Assembly (NCBI GenBank): GCA_002771315.1
Contig: PCSF01000192.1
Span: forward strand, 1-11,816
Origin: Desulfobacterales bacterium CG23_combo_of_CG06-09_8_20_14_all_52_9
GTDB lineage: Bacteria; Desulfobacterota; Desulfobacteria; Desulfobacterales; UBA2156
Length of the DNA stretch: 11,816 nt
Direction of reading: 5' to 3'
Position 1 is the first letter of the stretch. Every line of letters begins with the position of its first letter. Positions 6,341-11,816 of this stretch are shown here, in pieces. The notes under the pieces are model-generated. The model worked only from the letters and a program-made list of their open reading frames with translations, was not told the DNA's origin and made no database searches. The position numbers and the translations under genes were made by a program.

Positions 6341-7180
6341 TCAAGCAATCGGTACAATATCCATGCTCAGGTCAACGGATCGCGCCGAATGCGTCAAGGC
6401 GCCGATGGAAATAAGATCCACGCCGCATTCGGCAAGCAGAGGAAGATCCTTTTTCCGGACCGTTCCCGACACCTCCACCAAAGCCCTACCGGCAATCCAA
6501 GTTACGGCCTCGCGGATCTGCGGAATATCCATGTTATCCAGCATGATCACGTCGGCTCCGGAATCCAGGGCTTCCCGGACCTGATTGAGATCGGTCGCCT
6601 CGACCTCGATTTTATGCAAGTGAGAGATGTGTTTTTGGATCTGTGTGACAGCCTCGCGAACTCCGCCGCACACCTGGATATGATTGTCCTTGATCAAAAT
6701 CCCGTCATAAAGGCCCATCCGGTGGTTTTGCGCCCCCCCCATCCGAACGGCGTATTTTTCAAGAAAACGCCAACCCGGTGTGGTTTTTCGGGTATCCACG
6801 ATCTTGACTTTCTTTCCCTTGACCACCTTCATGTAGTCGGAGACATGGGTAGCGATCCCGCAAAGACGCTGGAGGAAATTGAGTGCCGTGCGCTCGCCCG
6901 TGAGCAGGGCTCGCAGATTCCCATCGGCCTCAAGAACCACCGATCCGACCTGCACGGATTCCCCTTCCTTTCGGGAAGATCGAACCCGGATGCCGGCATC
7001 CAGCATGGAAAAAACCTTTCTTACCACAAAAAGTCCTGCCAGAATCATGCTTTCCTTGGCAACGATCTTAGCAAGCCCTGTCTGATCAGGGGAAATTAGC
7101 GGGAGCGTCGTGATATCCCCGGGTCCGATATCTTCTTCCAACGCCATTTCAATCAATCGTCGAAGGGCCGGGCTGTCCAT
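6341..7180 (-). CDS. nadC: Nicotinate-nucleotide pyrophosphorylase (quinolinate phosphoribosyltransferase)
   Basis: De novo NAD synthesis enzyme that converts quinolinate and PRPP to nicotinate mononucleotide, CO2 and pyrophosphate. The 279 residues are full length. Family landmarks in order: EDIGPGDITT (16-25), GERTALNFLQRLCGIAT (95-111), DTRKTTPGWRFLEKYAV (129-145), MGGAQNHRMGLYDGILIKDNH (147-167, substrate-binding Arg/His/Lys), KIEVEA (190-195), DVIMLDNM (210-217) and VEVSGT (235-240). It ends with the ISIGALTHS phosphate-binding turn (258-266). The GGAQNHR variant replaces the commoner GGGxNHR, a mild change. The ATG lies one base after the valS stop, so it is almost certainly translated from the same mRNA. 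nadA and nadB are not in the window. Confidence 0.96.
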   Translation of the reverse strand: MDSPALRRLIEMALEEDIGPGDITTLPLISPDQTGLAKIVAKESMILAGLFVVRKVFSMLDAGIRVRSSRKEGESVQVGSVVLEADGNLRALLTGERTALNFLQRLCGIATHVSDYMKVVKGKKVKIVDTRKTTPGWRFLEKYAVRMGGAQNHRMGLYDGILIKDNHIQVCGGVREAVTQIQKHISHLHKIEVEATDLNQVREALDSGADVIMLDNMDIPQIREAVTWIAGRALVEVSGTVRKKDLPLLAECGVDLISIGALTHSARSVDLSMDIVPIA

Positions 7181-7181
7181 T

Positions 7182-9845
7182 TCAGCGGATAATCTCCTGG
7201 ATGCGTCTTAGATTTGTTTCGAGCTTCTGTTGTCGTTCAACCATAAGCTCGTGCTTCTCTTCAGCCTTTTTTACGATTTCCGGAGGCGCTTTCCTCAAGA
7301 AATCCTCGTTGTTGAGCTTTGCGGATAGAATCCCCATCTCGCCGGTCAGTTTGCCGATCTCCTTTTCCAGTCGCTGGCCTTCCTTGGAAAAATCGATCAC
7401 GCCCTTAAGGAGCGTGAAGACCGTGGCACCGTCCACAACCGTGGTGGCCGCCATTTTAGGCTTCGGGCCATCGACAGACAGGGAAAGTTCTTTCAGTTTG
7501 GCCAGGCTAACGAGGATATCCCGATGATTCTGAAGGGAATCCAACAGCTCTGCGTCGTTGGCATGGATCACGACTTCGAGAGGCATGGAGGGTGGAAGCC
7601 CCATCTCTCCGCGAACATTACGCACCCCGGAAACGATCTCCATGATACGCATCATCCGACTTTCCGATGACGGATCGAAAAACCCATCGATCGAATCCTT
7701 TGAATCTCCCGGGAACCGGGCCTTCATGATGGAACCCGTTACACCGGGAAGCTTGTTCCAGATCTCTTCTGAGATAAAAGGCGCAAAGGGATGGAGCAGG
7801 ATCATCACTTCACCCAGGACATGGCCCAAAACGGCCTGGGTCTCGAGTTTTTTCTTCTCATTAACTTTCCCGTAGAGAACCGGCTTGACGATTTCGATGT
7901 ACCAGTCGCAGAACTCATGCCAGACAAACTGGTAAAGAATCCCCGCAGCGTCATTAAAGCGATAGGTATCCAGCGCCTCGGCGATTTCCCCGGCAACGCG
8001 GTTCTTCCGGGATAGGATCCATCGATCGGGAAGGGAAAGCGTTTCCGGATCCGAAACGGGCAACTCCTTTTCAATGTGCATCAGGGAAAATCTCGCCGCG
8101 TTCCAGAGTTTATTCATGAAGTGCCGGTAACCTTCCACGCGTTTTTCAGACATCTTGATGTCTCTCCCCTGTGCCGCAAAGGCCACCAGGGTGAAGCGAA
8201 ACGCGTCAGTGCCGTACTGTTCGATGATGTCGATGGGATCGATGACGTTGCCCGAAGATTTGCTCATTTTTTTCCCCATCTCGTCGCGCACCAACGCATG
8301 AACATAGACGTCATGGAAAGGGACCTCTTTCATGAAATGAAGGCCCATCATCATCATCCGTGCCACCCAGAAAAAGAGGATGTCGAAACCGGTGACGAGA
8401 ACGGATGTAGGGTAAAACGTCTTCAGAAGAGAGGTTTCCTCGGGCCATCCCATGGTGGAAAAGGGCCACAGCGCAGAGGAAAACCAGGTGTCCAGCACGT
8501 CGGTCTCCTGAACCAGGCGGTCGGATCCGCAAGAGGAGCATTTTGCAGGTGTTTCCATGGAGACCGTTACTTCCTCACAGGATGCGCAGGTCCAAGCAGG
8601 GATTTGATGCCCCCACCAGATCTGGCGTGAAATGCACCAGTCCTTAATATTACGCATCCAGTCGAAATAGGTCTTGGTCCAGACCTCCGGTATGATACGG
8701 GTCTTTCCGGTCTCAACCGCAGCAATCGCTTTTTCCGCCAAAGGTTTGGTCCGGACGAACCATTGCCTGGAGAGGTTCGGTTCGATGAGGGTGCGGCAAC
8801 GGTAACAATGCCCGATGCCGTGCTGATAAGGCTCCATTTTTTCGAGCAGCCCCTCTTTCTTGAGCGCCTCCACAACGGCTTTCCGGCAGGCAAACCGGTC
8901 CATTCCAACAAACCGGCCTGCCTCTTTTGTCATGATACCGTCGTCTCCGATGACTTTAACGGAGGCAAGATTGTGTCGAGCGCCGATATCGAAGTCGTTG
9001 GGATCGTGGGCCGGGGTGATCTTGAGGGCACCGGTGCCGAAGGCACGGTCCACGTAATCGTCCTTGATGATGGGCAGTATCCTTCCGACCAGGGGGAGGC
9101 GAACAGCCGCAAAAGGCAGATTTTGATATCTTTCATCCTCAGGGTTGACGGCCACGGCCGTATCCCCCAGCATGGTCTCCGGCCGCGTGGTGGCAACCAC
9201 TAAACCTCCCTCGCCGGTCTCGGCCGGATATCGGACATGGTAGAGGTGTCCTTCGTGCACTTCGTGTTCCACTTCCAAATCCGCCAGTGCCGTCCGGCAT
9301 CTGGGGCACCAGTTGATGATATAGTCGCCGCGATAAATCATTCCTTCCCGATAAAGCTCCACGAAAACCTTGCGCACCGCTCGGGAGAGTCCCTCATCCA
9401 TGGTGAACCGTTCACGCTTCCAATCGCAGGAAGCGCCCAGACGCTTCAGCTGGTTGATGATGGCGCTCCCGTATTTTTTCCGCCACGCCCAGACCGCTTC
9501 GATGAACTTCTCCCTTCCCAGCCGATGGCGATCCGTTCCTTCCTCGGCGAGTTTCTTTTCAACCACATTCTGGGTGGCGATTCCCGCGTGATCGGTGCCG
9601 GGCATCCATAGGACATTATCCCCGCGCAACCTCCGGTAGCGGCAAAGCACGTCCTGCAGGGTGTTGTTAAGGGCATGCCCCATGTGGAGGACCCCTGTCA
9701 CATTGGGCGGAGGTATCACGATGGAGTAAGCAGGCGCTGAGGATTTCTCTTTTGCCTCAAACAATTCCTCTTCTTCCCAAAAGGCATACCAACGTTTTTC
9801 CACAGCATGCGGATCATAACTTTTTTCAAGCATATTGATACTCAT
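7182..9845 (-). CDS. valS: Valyl-tRNA synthetase
   Basis: Class I aminoacyl-tRNA synthetase that charges tRNA-Val and edits misactivated threonine. Its 887 residues cover the whole family layout. The HIGH motif appears as PPPNVTGVLHMGH (45-57). The CP1 editing domain has TTRPETMLGDTAV (219-231) and GTGALKITPAHDPNDF (270-285). Cys pairs CPRC (180-183) and CYRC (347-350), and a second set CASC/CSSC (420-423, 436-439), suggest zinc sites. KMSKS lies at 526-530. A helical anticodon-binding domain follows, then a C-terminal coiled coil (about 825-887). Start ATG 9845 is chosen over the Met four codons later because GGAGTG lies about nine bases upstream. First gene of valS-nadC-rhomboid. The zinc-ligand set looks complete. 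Confidence 0.97.
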   Translation of the reverse strand: MSINMLEKSYDPHAVEKRWYAFWEEEELFEAKEKSSAPAYSIVIPPPNVTGVLHMGHALNNTLQDVLCRYRRLRGDNVLWMPGTDHAGIATQNVVEKKLAEEGTDRHRLGREKFIEAVWAWRKKYGSAIINQLKRLGASCDWKRERFTMDEGLSRAVRKVFVELYREGMIYRGDYIINWCPRCRTALADLEVEHEVHEGHLYHVRYPAETGEGGLVVATTRPETMLGDTAVAVNPEDERYQNLPFAAVRLPLVGRILPIIKDDYVDRAFGTGALKITPAHDPNDFDIGARHNLASVKVIGDDGIMTKEAGRFVGMDRFACRKAVVEALKKEGLLEKMEPYQHGIGHCYRCRTLIEPNLSRQWFVRTKPLAEKAIAAVETGKTRIIPEVWTKTYFDWMRNIKDWCISRQIWWGHQIPAWTCASCEEVTVSMETPAKCSSCGSDRLVQETDVLDTWFSSALWPFSTMGWPEETSLLKTFYPTSVLVTGFDILFFWVARMMMMGLHFMKEVPFHDVYVHALVRDEMGKKMSKSSGNVIDPIDIIEQYGTDAFRFTLVAFAAQGRDIKMSEKRVEGYRHFMNKLWNAARFSLMHIEKELPVSDPETLSLPDRWILSRKNRVAGEIAEALDTYRFNDAAGILYQFVWHEFCDWYIEIVKPVLYGKVNEKKKLETQAVLGHVLGEVMILLHPFAPFISEEIWNKLPGVTGSIMKARFPGDSKDSIDGFFDPSSESRMMRIMEIVSGVRNVRGEMGLPPSMPLEVVIHANDAELLDSLQNHRDILVSLAKLKELSLSVDGPKPKMAATTVVDGATVFTLLKGVIDFSKEGQRLEKEIGKLTGEMGILSAKLNNEDFLRKAPPEIVKKAEEKHELMVERQQKLETNLRRIQEIIR

Positions 9846-9919
9846 TAAGCTTCACTCCCGTTCATCCGGTAAAAAATCCCGGCCAAACGGATGGATTCCA
9901 GGAACCTGATCCTTTTCAT
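9845..9919 (-). CDS. Possible 24-codon leader ORF overlapping the valS start
   Basis: An ATG (9917-9919 on the minus strand) preceded by AGAGGG only a few bases upstream opens a 24-residue frame, MKRIRFLESI... ending NGSEA. Its TAA overlaps the valS ATG (TAATG). The overlap is what a coupled leader peptide would show, and the peptide is basic and amphipathic. The ribosome site spacing is short, there is no run of valine codons and nothing in it is recognisable, so it may be chance. Confidence 0.18.
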   Translation of the reverse strand: MKRIRFLESIRLAGIFYRMNGSEA

Positions 9920-10146
9920 ATTCCCTCTTTTTACCAGGCCGCCGTCAAAGAACCTCTCGGCCGAATCCTCTCGTTTTCCCGGGTCATGGCGTGGTCGATG
10001 ATATCGAGGCCTCTTTTCGGGGGCAAACCCCCACCGCATTCCGTATCGGGGTTTCAAGCTCCCCGGCTCGGGGTTTTCTGGGATCTGGTCGAGTCCCCGG
10101 GATACTATCGCTTGTCGATATCAACGACAAATCCGTTAAAATTAAT
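9846..10146 (-). promoter_or_regulatory. Long structured 5' leader of valS
   Basis: From the predicted start near 10146 to the valS ATG there are about 300 untranslated bases. Three clean hairpins occur in order on the transcript: TTGTCG/CGACAA (10112-10130), CCCCG/CGGGG with a 3-base loop (10061-10073) and GGGGG/CCCCC with a 4-base loop (10019-10032). None is followed by a T-tract on the minus strand, and I do not see the conserved T-box antiterminator sequence. It could be a regulatory leader of unknown type or a decayed gene; the frames across it are short and unrecognisable. Confidence 0.35.
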
Positions 10147-10152
10147 CGAAAA

Positions 10153-10181
10153 ATGCTATCAAAGGGGCTTTTTAGTGTCAA
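10153..10181 (-). promoter_or_regulatory. Sigma70-like promoter of the valS-nadC-rhomboid operon
   Basis: On the minus strand a perfect -35 TTGACA (10176-10181) stands exactly 17 bases from TAGCAT (10153-10158). This matches the -10 at four of six positions and is preceded by TGA, an extended -10 (TGn). It is the best promoter between valS and rsmE. It also implies a leader of about 300 bases. Confidence 0.5.
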
Positions 10182-10247
10182 GGTATTTGCTTTTTGAACC
10201 CGTTTGCTGTTAATTTACCTATCACTGTTTCGTTTAGGAAATTAGCC

Positions 10248-11003
10248 ATGCGCCGCTTTTTCATTTCACCGGAAGAACTCAAGGAAAACCCTCCAGCCAT
10301 AAGCGGTCCAGAGGCCACCCATATCACAGCCGTGCTTCGCATGAAGGTGGGTCAACGGGTCACTCTGTTCGATGGAACCGGTCGCGATTACGATGCGGCA
10401 ATCCTTTCTATGTCCAAAAAGCGCGTGGTATTTCGGATTTTGGGACAGGGTTCTTTCCCCGTAAAGCCATTCGCTCCCGTCACCATCGCCCAGGCCTTGC
10501 TTAAAGACGGGAAGATGGACCTCTTGGTCAGGCAGCTAACCGAACTGGGAATCTTCGAACTCCTCCCCTTTTCCTCCGAACGCTCCGTTGCCAACCCTGA
10601 TCCGGCACGCATGGCCACCCGTCGAAACCGATGGGAAAAGATCGTGCTTGAGGCCCTGAAACAGTGCGGAAGAAATATACCGCTGCACATCGGATCTTAC
10701 ACTTCTTTTCCGGAAATACTTGTCCTGGGAAATCAATTTGTCCACAAGATCCTTTTTTGGGAAAAAGAGGAAACACCCCTGCAATTCCCATCTCCGCCAT
10801 TTCAGGATGAGCCCAGACTTGTTCTTGCCGTCCTGGGTCCGGAGGGCGGCTTCAGCGATCGGGAAGTGTCGTGTGCCCGGGAATACGGATTCGTTACGGC
10901 ATCCCTCGGGCCCCGTATTTTGAAGGCCGAGACCGCCGCGGTGGCCGCTTCGGCCATCCTCCAATATCTGTTCGGAGATTTATTCCCGCAGGGTCTTTCT
11001 TAA
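10248..11003 (+). CDS. rsmE: 16S rRNA (uracil-1498-N3)-methyltransferase
   Basis: SPOUT-class methyltransferase that makes m3U1498 in 16S rRNA at the decoding region of the 30S subunit. With the chosen start it has 251 residues, typical for RsmE. It begins MRRFFISPEE, followed by a PUA-like N-terminal domain with HITAVLRMKVG (25-35). Then come KDGKMDLLVRQLTELGI (86-102), ERSV (111-114), RWEKIVLEALKQCGRN (128-143), the knot motif LGPEGGFSDREV (196-207) and SLGPRILKAETAAVAA (219-234) for AdoMet binding. The frame is open from a TTG at 10194, but ATG 10248 has AGGAA seven bases upstream and gives the family N-terminus. It diverges from valS across 402 bases and is probably transcribed alone; a weak TGT-TAATTT extended -10 lies near 10208-10216. 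Confidence 0.95.
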   Translation: MRRFFISPEELKENPPAISGPEATHITAVLRMKVGQRVTLFDGTGRDYDAAILSMSKKRVVFRILGQGSFPVKPFAPVTIAQALLKDGKMDLLVRQLTELGIFELLPFSSERSVANPDPARMATRRNRWEKIVLEALKQCGRNIPLHIGSYTSFPEILVLGNQFVHKILFWEKEETPLQFPSPPFQDEPRLVLAVLGPEGGFSDREVSCAREYGFVTASLGPRILKAETAAVAASAILQYLFGDLFPQGLS

Positions 11004-11033
11004 ATAAGGATGCTTCTTGATGCCTCTTTATCG

Positions 11034-11062
11034 TTGACATCTCTTTGCGCCCTTGTTAATAT
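11034..11062 (+). promoter_or_regulatory. Sigma70-like promoter of hsp20
   Basis: A perfect TTGACA (11034-11039) is followed by a 17-base spacer and TAATAT (11057-11062, four of six). An overlapping TATAAA (11060-11065) is a better -10 but needs a 20-base spacer. No CIRCE element is present. A short dyad ATCAT/ATGAT (11066-11070 and 11080-11084) sits around the expected start and could be a small operator, though at five bases this is weak. Confidence 0.5.
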
Positions 11063-11102
11063 AAAATCATAATGGTTTCATGATGATACGGAGGAAGCAC
11101 CC

Positions 11103-11543
11103 ATGTACGGTCTGACTGCTTGGAAGGAAAATGAAATCAACCGGCTGCGTAAAGACCTGGATGCCATTTTCAAAAGGCGCTGCAAGGACTTTGGGATTCC
11201 GATTTTCATCGGAGGCATGGAAATACAATTCGATTTAGCGGAAACCGACACCGAACTGGTCCTGAGCGCGCAGATTCCCGGAATCCGTCCGGAAGACGTT
11301 GACATTTCGGCTTCAGAAGACAGCATCACCATTGAGGCCACATCCCAATCCCGAAACGTTACGGAAAACAGGCAGTTCCGAAAAATCGAAGAACAATCCA
11401 GTAAGTTCAGGCGCCGCATTTCCCTGCCGGTCCGTGTCAGAGTCGAAGACATCAAGGCCGTTTACGAAAACCAGAGCTTAAAGATCATCATTCCAAAATG
11501 CGACTCATCCAGAAGACGCAGAATCAAACTACAGGTCCGATAG
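11103..11543 (+). CDS. Small heat-shock protein, Hsp20/alpha-crystallin family
   Basis: ATP-independent holdase chaperone that keeps unfolding proteins soluble for later refolding or degradation. Its 146 residues are normal for bacterial Hsp20. A short helical N-terminal arm (1-38, with a basic KRRCK stretch) precedes the alpha-crystallin domain (about 41-132). That domain has DLAETDTELVLSAQIPGIRPEDVD-like strands, then DSITIEA, KFRRRISLPV and a final strand before IIIPK. The usual GVL motif near the domain end reads QSL here, a divergent but still hydrophobic version. The basic C-terminal tail contains IKL (141-143), an I-x-I/V-type motif used for oligomer contacts. GGAGGA seven bases before the ATG is a strong ribosome site. 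A Lon-like protease gene starts 45 bases downstream, so the two likely share a transcript. Confidence 0.92.
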   Translation: MYGLTAWKENEINRLRKDLDAIFKRRCKDFGIPIFIGGMEIQFDLAETDTELVLSAQIPGIRPEDVDISASEDSITIEATSQSRNVTENRQFRKIEEQSSKFRRRISLPVRVRVEDIKAVYENQSLKIIIPKCDSSRRRRIKLQVR

Positions 11544-11588
11544 CACGGCCTTTTCTCTTCTTTTTCTGCCCCGGTAAGGAGGATGTAC

Positions 11589-11816
11589 ATGACTGATACG
11601 ATTGCGCGTTTTAAAGTTGCTGTTGAAAACCTCAGATGGCGTCTGGACCCCAAAGCACTCCCTTTTGACTCCACGGAAGAGTTGAAACCCCTCAGGGAAA
11701 TCATCGGGCAGGAAAGAGGCGTTGAAGCCTTTCGCTTCGGCAGCCAGATGAAAAAGTCCGGATACCATATCTTTGTCACCGGCCAACCGGGTTCGGGAAG
11801 ACGAGCCACCGTCAAG
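11589..11816 (+). CDS. Lon-related AAA+ protease, N-terminal fragment (cut by window end)
   Basis: The first 76 residues of a gene that runs off the window. The product begins MTDTIARFKV. It contains ALPFDSTEELKPL (23-35), IIGQERGVEAFRFGSQM (38-54), GYHIFVTGQPGSGRRATVK (58-76). This is the N-terminal signature of the LonB/LonC-like ATP-dependent proteases (AAA domain followed, further downstream, by a Lon Ser-Lys protease domain, not visible here). The P-loop reads GQPGSGRR, with Arg in place of the usual Walker A Lys. ATG 11589 is chosen because a perfect AAGGAGG (11576-11582) lies six bases before it; the in-frame ATG at 11583 abuts that site and is too close. It follows hsp20 by 45 bases with no terminator, suggesting a proteostasis operon. 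Confidence 0.85.
   Translation, partial: MTDTIARFKVAVENLRWRLDPKALPFDSTEELKPLREIIGQERGVEAFRFGSQMKKSGYHIFVTGQPGSGRRATVK

Noticed and set aside
6389..7099. 236-codon plus-strand open frame
   Set aside because: It lies wholly over nadC on the opposite strand, which has every family motif; the frame has no recognisable domain.
8076..8630. 184-codon plus-strand open frame
   Set aside because: Antisense to the KMSKS-containing part of valS; rich in His and Arg as expected of a shadow frame.
9846..10146. T-box riboswitch in the valS leader
   Set aside because: I looked for the conserved T-box antiterminator core and a terminator with a T-tract and found neither.
9991..10197. Plus-strand frames between valS and rsmE (GTG 9991 and an overlapping ATG)
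   Set aside because: No ribosome site, no recognisable motif, and they cross the hairpins and the minus-strand valS promoter.
10194..10247. 18-residue N-terminal extension of rsmE from a TTG
   Set aside because: ATG 10248 has AGGAA at ideal spacing and matches the family start; the extension overlaps the likely promoter region.
11004..11102. CIRCE (HrcA) or sigma32 control of hsp20
   Set aside because: No TTAGCACTC-N9-GAGTGCTAA pair and no clear CTTGAA/CCCCAT boxes; the sigma70-like promoter is the better fit.

Overview
The window looks like ordinary chromosome from a Gram-negative, anaerobe-type bacterium of about even base composition, most likely a member of the Desulfobacterota (the old Deltaproteobacteria). 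This is inferred from the style of the proteins (for example the EF4, ValS and REC-GGDEF sequences) and the gene neighbourhoods; no marker such as 16S rRNA is present. I see no tRNA, rRNA, CRISPR array, phage gene or complete insertion sequence.

Left part (1-2109, plus strand): a tightly packed three-gene operon. It holds ndk (nucleoside diphosphate kinase), trmJ (tRNA 2'-O-methyltransferase of the SPOUT/TrmH class) and a fumarylacetoacetate-hydrolase (FAH) family enzyme of unknown substrate. Both junctions are stop/start overlaps (TGATG and ATGA), so translation is probably coupled. Next comes a 371-base convergent gap (2110-2480) with no convincing gene. It has a 15-bp inverted repeat pair and a strong nested hairpin, and is the best candidate here for a small repeat or mobile remnant.

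Middle (2481-6319): lepA (elongation factor 4) on the minus strand diverges from a plus-strand two-domain response regulator (REC-GGDEF, a probable c-di-GMP synthase). Their 125-base gap holds two face-to-face sigma70-like promoters. The regulator converges, with only 6 bases between stop codons, on the last gene of a minus-strand operon.

Minus-strand operon (9845 down to 5348): valS (valyl-tRNA synthetase), nadC (quinolinate phosphoribosyltransferase) and a rhomboid-family membrane protein. The rhomboid carries a soluble C-terminal domain resembling the peptide-binding C-terminal domain of DnaJ/CbpA. A good promoter lies about 300 bases before valS, leaving a long leader with several hairpins and a possible 24-codon ORF that overlaps the valS start.

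Right part (10248-11816, plus strand): rsmE (16S rRNA m3U methyltransferase), then an hsp20 small heat-shock gene with its own strong-looking promoter, then the first 76 codons of a Lon-related AAA protease cut by the window end. The last two look like a proteostasis pair.

Most genes are housekeeping: nucleotide balance, tRNA and rRNA modification, translation, NAD synthesis. The less ordinary items are the rhomboid/DnaJ-like fusion, the repeat-like gap at 2110-2480 and the long structured valS leader. I do not see a clear new multi-gene system.
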